From NCBI RefSeq assembly GCF_001610875.1, contig NZ_CP011272.1, positions 3,267,988 to 3,331,987 of the forward strand: DNA of 64,000 bases. Reading direction: 5' to 3'. The number at the start of each line of letters is the position of its first letter. Within the stretch, counting starts at the first letter, position 1. The notes below the pieces were generated by a model. The model searched no databases and had not been told where the DNA came from. It was given only the letters and a program-made list of their open reading frames with translations. Origin of the DNA: Pirellula sp. SH-Sr6A (lineage in GTDB: Bacteria > Planctomycetota > Planctomycetia > Pirellulales > Pirellulaceae). Position numbers and translations under genes: made by a program. Shown here piece by piece: positions 8,286 through 17,351 of this stretch.

Positions 8286-11036
8286 TTACGCAAGACCAAA
8301 AGCTGCGTTGAGCAAATCCCGCTCTTCCAGTTTGTGAGCTCGAGAGGAGCCGGTCGATGGGCTGGCCGATTCGGCTCGCGATATCCTCTGGAGTTGGAAG
8401 CGGGCCGCGAGCTCATCTCCCCAATGGATCTTCACAAACTGCCAAGCCCCCATATTGGATGGCTCATCCTGGTACCAATAGAGCGGTGTCCCCGCTTCGT
8501 AAACGCTAAGCGTCTCGAGCACTTTGCTCGCTTCGAGCGGATAGAACTGCTCGACGCGAACGAGGGCGACATCGTCGCGTCCCAGTCGGGTTCTTTCGTC
8601 CAAGAGATCGTAATAGGCTTTTCCACTGCACAGGATGATCCGCGAGGTAGGCGTTCCCGCAGGCCGATCGTCAGGCAGAATCTTGCGGAAGCAACCATGC
8701 TCAATGTCGTCCAGCGAGGAAACACAGGCCTTGTTCCGAAGCAAACTCTTCGGTGTCAAAACAATCAACGGCTTGCTCCACTTCGATTTCACCTGACGGC
8801 GAAGCAGATGGAAATACTGAGCGGGAGTCGAGGGCTGGGCGACGATCACGTTGTGTTCCGCTGCCATCAAGAGGTAGCGTTCGAGTCGCGCGCTGCAGTG
8901 CTCGGGTCCTTGCCCTTCAAACCCGTGAGGAAGCAGCATGACCAGACGGCTCAATCGCTTCCATTTGTCCTCCGCACTCGCGATGAATTGGTCGATCACG
9001 CATTGGGCAACGTTGGAGAAATCTCCGAACTGGGCTTCCCAAGCGATCAGGCCCTCTGGGCAATCGAGGCTGTACCCGTACTCGTATCCGAGAACCGCGG
9101 ACTCGGAAAGCGGGCTGTTGATGATTTCGATCATCGCTTGATTGGGCGACAAATGCTTGAGAGGCATATGTTTGCGATTGTCCTTCTCATCGTGAAGTAC
9201 CGCGTGCCGATGCGAGAAAGTCCCGCGTTCGCAGTCCTGCCCGGTCAAGCGGACCGGATGCCCCTCGGTGATCAGCGTCGCAAACGCCAGCATCTCCGCA
9301 GAGGCCCAGTCGAGGGGTTGTCGCCCCGCAGCGATTTCGCGGCGATCGTCCAGGATACGCACCAGTTTTCGGTGCGGACGGAAGCCTTCCGGCACATCGC
9401 AGGCTCTCGCCAACAGTTCTCCGGCTACGGCGCGCGACACCCCGGTCGTCAGCTGCTCGTTCACCGGTTCTGGCCCACCAAAATAACCGTCCCAAATGCC
9501 GGTGAGAGACGTCAAGTCATGCACGAACGGCTCGCTCTTGGCCAATTCAAACTCTCGGGACAACCGATTGTGCCGAACCTCGGCGATCGCATCCGCCTCC
9601 TGGCGCGTCAGCTCGTTCATACTGAGCAAATGTTCCAGATAGCTATCGCGAACCGGTTTTTTGGCATCGATCGCAGCGTACATCACCGGCTGGGTGTAGC
9701 GAGGCTCATCCCCTTCGTTGTGTCCCAATCGGCGATAGGCGTACATGTCGATCACGACGTCCTTCTCGAACTCCTTGCGGAAGTCCATCGCCAAGTTCAC
9801 GACTTGTGCCACCGCTTCCGGATCCTCGCCGTTGACGTGGAAGATCGGGATTTGAAGCATTTTGGCGATGTCGCTCGCATAGGTGCTGCTTCGGCTCTCC
9901 GCCGGTTCGGTCGTAAAGCCGATCTGGTTATTGAGGACGATGTGAAGGGTTCCACCCGTTCGGTAGCCGGGGAGCTCGCTCAAGTTGAGAGTCTCTTGCA
10001 CGACCCCTTCCCCGATGAACGCTGCGTCACCGTGGATCAAAATCGTCATGTGCTCGCTTCGGGTGATGTCCCCCGCGCGGTCCTGCTTCGCTCGACAGCG
10101 GCCCAAGGCAACGGGGTTCACAAACTCCAAGTGACTCGGATTGAAACAGAGCGATATGTGAATGGTCTGACCGGTACTGGTCGTCCAATCCGAGCTATAG
10201 CCCATGTGGTACTTTACGTCACCACCCCCACGAAACAACTCGGGATTTGGATCATCAAACGACCAGAAAATGCTTTGAGGTCGTTTGCCCATGACATTGG
10301 CCAAAACGTTCAACCGACCGCGGTGGGCCATCGCGAGGACGACCCCTTTGACCTCGTGTTGACCAGCCTTTTCCAAAGCTCGGTCCAGAAGCGGGATCAA
10401 GCTCTCCGCTCCCTCCAGCGAGAAGGTCTTGGCCGTCGCGTACTTCTTTCGAACAAACTCTTCGAAGATAGTCGCGTCGGCGAGCTTGGTGTAAATCCGC
10501 GTCTGCACTTCCCGTGACAATGCCAACCGGTTCTCGGTCGATTCCATGCGGCGTTGCAACCAGTCTCGAATGTTGCGGTTGTCAACGTGCATGAACTGAG
10601 CGCCGATGCTTCGGCAATAGGTCGTGCGCAGTTTTTCGATGATGTCGCCGACGGTCCGTCCGTTGGCATACTCTAGCGTAGGGGACGTGAAGGGACGGTT
10701 CATGTCCTCTTCGGTGAGACCATGGGATTGTGGATCTAGTTCGGGGGGACCTTTTCGATTCAATCCAAGTGGATCGATCTTGGCCATCAAATGTCCACGG
10801 ACTCGATACTCCCGTACGAGCTGATCGACTCGCTCCTGCATCCGAGCCAACCACAGCGCGTCCGGTACCTCGCCATTGTTCCCACCGACAGGCTCATTCC
10901 CAGAGTAGAGGGCCTCGGATTGCGTCGCGAGGGAAAACTCCTCGAAGTACTTGCGCCAAACGTCCGAAACACTGTTGGGATCTTGGATGTAACGAACGTA
11001 TAAGTCGTCGATGTAATCGAGACTGTAGGTATTCAT
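8286..11036 (-). CDS. sucA: 2-oxoglutarate dehydrogenase E1 component
   Basis: A 916-residue thiamine-diphosphate enzyme that decarboxylates 2-oxoglutarate in the TCA cycle and passes the succinyl group to E2. It opens with the E1o-type N-terminus (YIDDLYVRYIQDPNSVSDVWRKYF). The substrate-binding stretch is LAMAHRGRLNVLANVMGK. The ThDP/Mg motif runs HGDAAFIGEGVVQETLNL to LNNQIGF. The transketolase-like C-terminal half includes the typical GQDCERGTFSHRHAVLHD and PHGFEGQGPEHCSARLERYL. Length is normal. sucB (E2) is not adjacent. A small conserved gene follows in the same transcript. Confidence 0.96.
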   Translation of the reverse strand: MNTYSLDYIDDLYVRYIQDPNSVSDVWRKYFEEFSLATQSEALYSGNEPVGGNNGEVPDALWLARMQERVDQLVREYRVRGHLMAKIDPLGLNRKGPPELDPQSHGLTEEDMNRPFTSPTLEYANGRTVGDIIEKLRTTYCRSIGAQFMHVDNRNIRDWLQRRMESTENRLALSREVQTRIYTKLADATIFEEFVRKKYATAKTFSLEGAESLIPLLDRALEKAGQHEVKGVVLAMAHRGRLNVLANVMGKRPQSIFWSFDDPNPELFRGGGDVKYHMGYSSDWTTSTGQTIHISLCFNPSHLEFVNPVALGRCRAKQDRAGDITRSEHMTILIHGDAAFIGEGVVQETLNLSELPGYRTGGTLHIVLNNQIGFTTEPAESRSSTYASDIAKMLQIPIFHVNGEDPEAVAQVVNLAMDFRKEFEKDVVIDMYAYRRLGHNEGDEPRYTQPVMYAAIDAKKPVRDSYLEHLLSMNELTRQEADAIAEVRHNRLSREFELAKSEPFVHDLTSLTGIWDGYFGGPEPVNEQLTTGVSRAVAGELLARACDVPEGFRPHRKLVRILDDRREIAAGRQPLDWASAEMLAFATLITEGHPVRLTGQDCERGTFSHRHAVLHDEKDNRKHMPLKHLSPNQAMIEIINSPLSESAVLGYEYGYSLDCPEGLIAWEAQFGDFSNVAQCVIDQFIASAEDKWKRLSRLVMLLPHGFEGQGPEHCSARLERYLLMAAEHNVIVAQPSTPAQYFHLLRRQVKSKWSKPLIVLTPKSLLRNKACVSSLDDIEHGCFRKILPDDRPAGTPTSRIILCSGKAYYDLLDERTRLGRDDVALVRVEQFYPLEASKVLETLSVYEAGTPLYWYQDEPSNMGAWQFVKIHWGDELAARFQLQRISRAESASPSTGSSRAHKLEERDLLNAAFGLA

Positions 11037-11307
11037 TTTTCTAGAGTTTCATCAAAGGTGGTGACGCTGGCCTGAGAAAGCCATGGGGAGCTCTGATTAT
11101 GGCTTCCACTTATGAGGGTTACTAGGAGATCCTGCGACAAAATGCAATGCCAAGGTCATTTTCGAGGCCCGCAGGATCGCCCCAACGGGGGGAAAATCCA
11201 ACCGAACGATCCAGTCGCGTCGATGTCGAGAGCAGCGTGGGATTATAGGCGGACAGCCGGTAGCGTCGAGTTCCTCCAGTGCGGTCTCAAGGAGCGGTTG
11301 CCCGCGA

Positions 11308-12588
11308 CTAGGGTCGGATGCAATAAAGCATTTCGCGTCGCTCGCCATCGCCAGCTTCGGTGCAGCGGTAGTAAATGGCTCCACCGCTGAAAACCGGTGT
11401 CGCGAAGACTTCTCGACCCAACTGCATCTTCCCCAAACTTTCGAACCGCTTCGGATTGGCTCGGAACAAGAACGTTTCTCCCGCCTCATTGGTCGCATAC
11501 ACGAGATCGCCCACCAGGACCGGTGAAGCGGAAAAGGTCCCCCCCAATCGCTGCTTCCACAGCTCCTTTCCGGTTTCGCTGTCCCAAGCCATCGCGATGC
11601 CGGCGTCGAGGACCCCGTAAAGTATCCCATCCCGATGCAGCGGTGAGGGTACATAAAGCCGGTTGTCGTTCTCCCAGACCTTCGTCTTGGACCCGTCGGC
11701 CAACACGGCGGACATGTGGTTTCTGGGATAGCCTCCACTGGTGAAAACCCGCTTCCCATCGGTGACGGTCGAGGTGACGCATTCGGTCGTCGCCCCCTCG
11801 GTTTCCCAGAGGGTATCCCCGGTTCGAGGATCCAAGCTGGTGATCCGATCGCAGCCGGTCACCACGACTTGATCACGCCCCGCCGCTCGCAAAAGAATGG
11901 GAGAAGGATAGTTGGGCAGCTTCGGACGGTCGCGTTTCCAAACCAATTCCCCCGATGCTCGCTGATAAGCGGCGATGACACCCCCCGCTTTGTTGTCGGA
12001 GGAAACGATGACCAGATTCTGATAGAGCGCTGGAGAGGCCCCATAGCCTTGATGCTCCACGTAATCGCTTACCCGCACCTGCCAAGCGATGCCACCCTCT
12101 TGCTGAACCGCCGTCAACCAGATGGCGTCGCTGTTGGGCAATGCCACAAAAACGAGTTTTCCATCCGTCGCTGGGGTGGTGGAGGCCGACGTGGATCGCG
12201 CATTCTTTCGCATCCCCCCCGACGCATGGACTACCGTTTCATGCTGCCGCTGGCCCGTCTGACGATCCAAACAAACGAGCGTTTGTGCACCAGAATCCTC
12301 TTCGGACGTCACATAGAACAACTTGGGTCCTGATAAACAGACCGACCCATAACCGCGCCCCGAGATGGGGGACTTCCAAGCGATGTTCTTGGTTTCGTCC
12401 CACTCCCGTGGCGAGGACTGCGATGGATCCGAAGACCCGTCGCGAGCGGGACCACGCCACCAAGGCCAATCTCCCTTTGCCACCTCGATCCCATCTTGCA
12501 CTCGCTCCGATTGGGCAACCGCCCCCTGCGATGCGAGCAATGAAAGGAGCAAAGTCGCGACGGGGAGGCATCGCAATGTAGATCTCAT
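11308..12588 (-). CDS. Secreted PQQ-like beta-propeller repeat protein
   Basis: A 426-residue exported protein. Residues 1-25 form a signal peptide (LPVATLLLSLLASQGAVAQ). It begins WPWWRGPARDGSS, the opening typical of planctomycete outer-membrane-assembly-like PQQ proteins. Several blades follow, each with a closing G-x-x-x-W (for example ASGELVWKRD, RTGDTLWETEG, ETGKELWKQRLG). The fold resembles BamB/quinoprotein dehydrogenases, but no PQQ-binding or calcium ligand set can be confirmed, so a binding rather than catalytic role is likely. GGAG lies 6 bases upstream of the ATG. It precedes sucA on the same strand with a 271-base gap, so it is probably a separate transcript. Confidence 0.85.
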   Translation of the reverse strand: MRSTLRCLPVATLLLSLLASQGAVAQSERVQDGIEVAKGDWPWWRGPARDGSSDPSQSSPREWDETKNIAWKSPISGRGYGSVCLSGPKLFYVTSEEDSGAQTLVCLDRQTGQRQHETVVHASGGMRKNARSTSASTTPATDGKLVFVALPNSDAIWLTAVQQEGGIAWQVRVSDYVEHQGYGASPALYQNLVIVSSDNKAGGVIAAYQRASGELVWKRDRPKLPNYPSPILLRAAGRDQVVVTGCDRITSLDPRTGDTLWETEGATTECVTSTVTDGKRVFTSGGYPRNHMSAVLADGSKTKVWENDNRLYVPSPLHRDGILYGVLDAGIAMAWDSETGKELWKQRLGGTFSASPVLVGDLVYATNEAGETFLFRANPKRFESLGKMQLGREVFATPVFSGGAIYYRCTEAGDGERREMLYCIRP

Positions 12589-12826
12589 GGTCGACTCCGA
12601 AGCGGATGGTATTCAGATCGTGGAAAACTCGAAAACCCTGCGAATGCAGCGGTTGAAAAGGTATCCTAATGCAATCCCCACCGCAACGGTTGCGTATCCC
12701 CGAGACGAGTGAGAAGGATTCACCCCACCAAACAGTGGCTTTCAGCCTCCGCAGCCGTTAGGCTTAACCGGCAAATCGGCAACACAACGCCGGTGAATTC
12801 GATTCCAAACGAGGCTAGTTGTCGCA

Positions 12827-15391
12827 ATGGGATTGCCTGGAATGGTACATGGGATCACCACTTGGATGGTCGCGGTCGGCTGCTTGTTCGCATGGATACC
12901 CACCGCACCGGCCCAATCCGTGTCGGACCAAGAGGCAGTGAAGGAAACCCTTCGAGTTGGGGACTACGATCGGTCGATCGCAATCGCCAAGGAGCAAGTC
13001 GAGAAGCGAGTCTGGAACGAAAAGTGGCCCGCGACCTTGATCGAAACCTACATGACCCTCGGCCGCTATGCCGATGCAGTTCCCGTCCTCGAGGACTCGC
13101 TGACTCGATTCGGCGACAGCCTCCGCATTCGCCTGCTCGCCATCCAAGTCTACCGGATGAACAATGAGAGTTCGAAGGCCAAAGAGCAATTTGAACTCAT
13201 CGACACGATGGTCCAGCGCAGCCCTTGGCGCTACACGGGCTCGTCCGAGCTGGTTCCCCTCGGAGAATACTTTCTCCTGCGAGGAGAAGATCCCAAAACA
13301 GTTCTCAAGGCATGCTTTGATCAAGCCATCAAAGCGGATCCAGCCATGATCGACGCACACCTCGCCACCGCCCGCATGGCATTGAGTAAGAACGATGCGA
13401 AGGTGGCTTCGCAGTCGCTCGCCAAAGCGCTCAAACTCGACGAAAAATCTCCGGAAGTCCAGTATTTGCTCGCCAAAACATGGTCTTCGACAGAGCCGGA
13501 GCGAGCGACCAACCATTTGAAGGAATCTCTCGCGATCAATCCTCGCTACATTCCATCCCTCTTGATGGTCGCAGAAGAGAAGATGAACGAAGAGGCGTAT
13601 GAAACGGCTCTCGAGGTGCTGGACGAAGTCGAAAAGGTTAACCCACGCCTCCCTGCGATGTGGGCCCTGCGCGCCGCGATCGCACACTTGCAGGGCCGGT
13701 ACCCGGACGAGGGTAGCCATCGCACCAAAGCGTTCGAACCATGGGCTTTGAACCCGGAGGTCGATCACACCATCGGAAAACACTTGGCCATGCACTACCG
13801 GTTCTCCGAATCCGTGGATTACCAGCGCCGATCCCTTACGATGGACGCGCGCTACGTTCCCGCTCAAACACAACTCGCCCAGGACTTGTTGCGGCTCGGC
13901 AAAACGGACGACGGTTGGACTTGGGTGGATAAGGTCCGAACCGAAGACCCCTACGACGTCACCATCTTCAATCTAAAGCAGCTTCAGAAAGAGCTGGACC
14001 GTTTCGCGACGCTTGAGGCACCGGGATTCGTGATCCGCATGGACGCTCGGGAGGCGAAGATCTATGGCCAAGATGTCGTGACCATCTTGTCGGAAGCCAG
14101 AAAGGTCCTCACGGAGAAATACGCCGTCGAGCTGGAGGAACCTGTTTACGTGGAGATCTTTCCAAGGCAAAAAGATTTTGCGATTCGGACATTCGGTCTT
14201 CCTGGAGGTCAAGGTTTCTTAGGAGTTTGTTTCGGGCGGCTTATCACAGCCAATTCACCTGCGGCCCTTCAAGTCGATTCGAATTGGAAATCAGTCCTAT
14301 GGCACGAATACTGCCACGTCGTCACGCTGCAGAAGACGAAGAACAAGATGCCGCGATGGCTCTCCGAAGGAATCTCTGTCTATGAAGAGAGACTGCGCGA
14401 TAAGACTTGGGGCCAAAGCATGGATCCCAACTATCGAGAGATGATCCTGGGCGAAGATTTGGTCCCTCTGAGCAAACTGAGCAGCGCGTTCTTGAATGCA
14501 AAGTCTCCGATGCATGTCCAGTTTGCTTACTTCGAATCCTCGCTGGCTGTGCAGTTCTTGATCGAGACCTACGGCATGCCTGCGATGCTTCAGTTGCTGG
14601 ATAATCTTGCTATCGGTATGCCCGCCGATGACGCTCTCCGACGAGCTCCGGGCAGCCTCGAAGCGCTCGATCAAGAGTTTGAGGCGTTTATTAAAAAGGA
14701 AGCAATGGCACTCGCTCCCCATGCTGACTGGAGCAAGCCGACCGGTGACGACAGGGCCGAGGTCGAGGCTTGGTACCAAGAGAATCCGAAGGCGTATTAC
14801 AGCATCGAGCGAGCCGCTCGCGGCGCAATCCAGAATGAGAATTGGGAAGAAGCGTTGCAGCGAGCCAAAGAGTTGGAGGCATTATGGCCTGAAGATCCTA
14901 GGTCCGATGGATGCCATGCGATGCTGAGCCGAATCTACCGAGAGATGGGTGCGTTGGATGACGAACGCACCCATTTGATCCGATGGTTAGAGCGATCTTC
15001 GGATGCCCTGGACGCGTTGCTGCGGGTAAGTGAAATCGACTGGAAAGGTGGACGGGCCCTCGAGACATTGGAATGGTGCGAACGGATGCAAGCCGTTCAG
15101 CCACTGCGATTCGATGTCCAAGAACGACGCGCCCTATCCGCTGAAAAAGGCGAACGGTGGGACCTCGCCGAAGCAGCATGGAAAGCCTGTATGGAACTGG
15201 ATCCGTTCGATATCGCTTGGATCGAATATCGAATTGCGGTCGCGCTGAAGAAGCAAGGCAAAATGGAAGAGGCCAGACGGCATTTGCTGTTGGCATTGGA
15301 GGAATCACCTCGGTTCACCGAAGCGCTGCGCATGCTCGTCTCGATGCAAACGAAACCAGAACCTGAGAAGAAGGAGGTGGAGGGAAGATGA
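12827..15391 (+). CDS. TPR-repeat protein with embedded gluzincin-type metallopeptidase domain
   Basis: An 854-residue exported protein (signal MVHGITTWMVAVGCLFAWIPTAPAQS). Tetratricopeptide repeats fill about residues 30-380 and again 660-840 (LAEAAWKACMELDPFD, EEARRHLLLALEESP). Between them lies a peptidase-MA-like domain: WHEYCHVVTLQ supplies the HExxH zinc motif near residue 492, followed by PRWLSEGISVYEE, whose Glu is the probable third ligand. The architecture suggests a periplasmic or surface-attached protease whose TPR arms select partners. The next gene begins inside its stop codon (ATGA) and a MoxR ATPase follows, so the three probably work together. Substrate unknown. Confidence 0.85.
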   Translation: MGLPGMVHGITTWMVAVGCLFAWIPTAPAQSVSDQEAVKETLRVGDYDRSIAIAKEQVEKRVWNEKWPATLIETYMTLGRYADAVPVLEDSLTRFGDSLRIRLLAIQVYRMNNESSKAKEQFELIDTMVQRSPWRYTGSSELVPLGEYFLLRGEDPKTVLKACFDQAIKADPAMIDAHLATARMALSKNDAKVASQSLAKALKLDEKSPEVQYLLAKTWSSTEPERATNHLKESLAINPRYIPSLLMVAEEKMNEEAYETALEVLDEVEKVNPRLPAMWALRAAIAHLQGRYPDEGSHRTKAFEPWALNPEVDHTIGKHLAMHYRFSESVDYQRRSLTMDARYVPAQTQLAQDLLRLGKTDDGWTWVDKVRTEDPYDVTIFNLKQLQKELDRFATLEAPGFVIRMDAREAKIYGQDVVTILSEARKVLTEKYAVELEEPVYVEIFPRQKDFAIRTFGLPGGQGFLGVCFGRLITANSPAALQVDSNWKSVLWHEYCHVVTLQKTKNKMPRWLSEGISVYEERLRDKTWGQSMDPNYREMILGEDLVPLSKLSSAFLNAKSPMHVQFAYFESSLAVQFLIETYGMPAMLQLLDNLAIGMPADDALRRAPGSLEALDQEFEAFIKKEAMALAPHADWSKPTGDDRAEVEAWYQENPKAYYSIERAARGAIQNENWEEALQRAKELEALWPEDPRSDGCHAMLSRIYREMGALDDERTHLIRWLERSSDALDALLRVSEIDWKGGRALETLEWCERMQAVQPLRFDVQERRALSAEKGERWDLAEAAWKACMELDPFDIAWIEYRIAVALKKQGKMEEARRHLLLALEESPRFTEALRMLVSMQTKPEPEKKEVEGR

Positions 15392-16242
15392 GCTCAACGC
15401 AATCGTTTCGATGGATGGGGTTGGGTCTCGTTGTCCTCATCGGGACTGCGGGCGTCCTGTGGGCCGCAGGTCCTCAGTGGGGGCGCCGCCCGCGTGATTG
15501 GCGAGACGTCGGTAGGCAAGGTGTTCCTACTTGGGAGGTAGAACGTAAGTTTGCAAAAGATGTATTCACCTTTGTACGTATCCAATACGAATCAGGCGGG
15601 TATCGACGCCGAGGCGGCGGTTGGGCCACGGACTTTCGCGATAGTGAATTGAACTTCTCCCTGCGCCTGCAGCAGATGACAACGATCAAGGTGAATCCAG
15701 AGCCGATCGTATTGCAACTCACAGATCCCGCATTGTTCGACTACCCGTTCATTTACATCATTGAACCTGGCGCTCTGACGTTTTATTCTGAAGAAGTAAT
15801 CGCTCTGAGAAAGTATCTTCTCAATGGCGGCTTTCTCATGGTCGATGACTTTTGGGGCGATGAGGAATACGACAATTTCTATCAGGAAATCAAGCGAGTC
15901 TTCCCGGATCGCGAACCGTTCGACGTTCCGCTGGAACACGAGATCTTTCACTGTGTTTATGACTTGAAGGAGAAGCCGCAGCTTCCTTCGATCAATGCCG
16001 CTTGGGCAGGACGAGACTCGGGAGTTATTTGGGAGCCGCGGTCTGGATCCGACACGAGCCATGCCAACTACCGAGCCATCACCGACGACAACGGACGGAT
16101 CATGGTCTTCATTTGCCACAACACCGATCTCGGAGACGGTTGGGAACGCGAGGGGGAGGACCCTTGGTATTTCGAAGAGTTCTCCGTCAAAAAGGCTTAC
16201 CCGTTAGGCATCAATATCGTCACCTATGCTATGACCCACTAA
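15388..16242 (+). CDS. Exported DUF4159-domain protein
   Basis: A 284-residue protein with an N-terminal signal or membrane segment (WMGLGLVVLIGTAGVLWAAG). The remainder matches the DUF4159 pattern: ADF/TDFRDSELNFSLRLQQMT, then PFIYIIEPGALTFYSEEVIALRKYLLNGGFLMVDDFWG, a glutamine-amidotransferase-like Rossmann layout with no catalytic Cys. FHCVYDLKEKPQLP and the C-terminal GINIVTYAMTH are also typical. Such proteins often occur beside MoxR/BatA/DUF58 clusters in planctomycetes and Bacteroidetes. Here it overlaps the upstream TPR peptidase by 4 bases and lies 96 bases before moxR. Biochemical function unknown. Confidence 0.85.
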   Translation: MSSTQSFRWMGLGLVVLIGTAGVLWAAGPQWGRRPRDWRDVGRQGVPTWEVERKFAKDVFTFVRIQYESGGYRRRGGGWATDFRDSELNFSLRLQQMTTIKVNPEPIVLQLTDPALFDYPFIYIIEPGALTFYSEEVIALRKYLLNGGFLMVDDFWGDEEYDNFYQEIKRVFPDREPFDVPLEHEIFHCVYDLKEKPQLPSINAAWAGRDSGVIWEPRSGSDTSHANYRAITDDNGRIMVFICHNTDLGDGWEREGEDPWYFEEFSVKKAYPLGINIVTYAMTH

Positions 16243-16338
16243 TAGGCTCCCACGAAGACCGTGTTGCCCGTCTCGTACGGATACATGTCCCGTGTGGTAT
16301 GATCGATCGCACCCATCTCTATCAGCAGGAACGCAACT

Positions 16339-17337
16339 TTGAGAAACATCACCATTGCACCCGAGGAAGAAGAAGCCGTCGTCTCCCAGATTCGCGAGGG
16401 GCGCGATCGCATCTACAGCGAACTTTCGAAGACCATCGTGGGGCAAATAGATGTTATTGAACAATTGCTGGTTTGCCTTTTTTCCGGCTCGCATTGTTTG
16501 ATTACCGGAGCGCCAGGTTTAGCCAAAACACTGCTGGTGCGAAGCGTCGCGCAAGTCTTTCACTTGGACTTTCGACGCATTCAGTTCACACCGGACTTGA
16601 TGCCTGCCGACATCACCGGGACGGAGATCCTGGAGGAAGTGGACGGACGCAGAACGTTGCAATTCGTCCCCGGTCCGGTCTTCGCCAATGTGATTCTGGC
16701 AGACGAAATCAACCGAACACCACCCAAGACGCAGGCGGCATTGCTCGAAGCGATGCAAGAACACCAAGTCACGGCTGCAGGAAAGCGCTACGGTTTGCCA
16801 GAACCCTTCTTTGTCCTGGCAACGCAGAACCCGATTGAAATGGAAGGAACCTACCCTCTCCCGGAGGCACAGCTCGATCGTTTCATGTTCAATGTCTTGA
16901 TCGACTACCTCCCCTTTGAAGACGAATTGCAGGTCGTGCTCGACACGACAAGCCGCCGGAGCGAGCCGATCGAACCCCTCTTCAGCGGCGAAGATATTCT
17001 CAAATTCCATGAGATGGTCCGACGCATGCCGATCGCCAAAGAAGTCGCCGGTTATGCAGTGAAGCTCGTCGACGCGACTCGGCCCGGCCGGAGCGGGGCG
17101 CCCGATTTCGTCAATCAGTGGATCAGCTGGGGCGCCGGGCTTCGCGCCGCCCAAATGCTGGTCCTCGGTGCGAAAGCCCGAGCCCTCTTAGCCGGACGTT
17201 CGCATGTGTCCCAAGACGATATCCGCGCATTGATCCACCCCGTGCTCCGCCACCGCATTCTGCTCAGCTACAAAGCCGAAGCAGAAGGTGTTTCTATCGA
17301 AGACTGCATCGCACGAGTGGTTCGCGAAGTCGTCTAG
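16339..17337 (+). CDS. MoxR-family AAA+ ATPase
   Basis: A 332-residue ATPase of the MoxR group, which act as chaperones for metal insertion or for VWA-domain partners. Walker A is GAPGLAKT (about residues 58-65). Walker B is VILADEINRTPPKTQAALLEAMQE. Sensor 1 is VLATQNPIE, with the family-typical EGTYPLPEAQLDRFMF. The lid domain follows to HPVLRHRI. The start is a TTG, supported by AGGAA 8 bases upstream; no in-frame ATG gives a full N-terminus. The usual DUF58 gene is not next to it. Instead it follows the DUF4159 protein and TPR peptidase and is closed off by a convergent gene 14 bases downstream. Confidence 0.92.
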   Translation: MRNITIAPEEEEAVVSQIREGRDRIYSELSKTIVGQIDVIEQLLVCLFSGSHCLITGAPGLAKTLLVRSVAQVFHLDFRRIQFTPDLMPADITGTEILEEVDGRRTLQFVPGPVFANVILADEINRTPPKTQAALLEAMQEHQVTAAGKRYGLPEPFFVLATQNPIEMEGTYPLPEAQLDRFMFNVLIDYLPFEDELQVVLDTTSRRSEPIEPLFSGEDILKFHEMVRRMPIAKEVAGYAVKLVDATRPGRSGAPDFVNQWISWGAGLRAAQMLVLGAKARALLAGRSHVSQDDIRALIHPVLRHRILLSYKAEAEGVSIEDCIARVVREVV

Positions 17338-17351
17338 GCACTTACAAATAC

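Noticed and set aside
8148-10517. 789-codon open frame on the plus strand
   Set aside because: It lies antisense to sucA, has no domain pattern and is rich in Arg/His/Gln as expected from the reverse of a high-GC gene.
12815-13873. 352-codon minus-strand open frame
   Set aside because: Antisense to the TPR peptidase; composition typical of a shadow frame.
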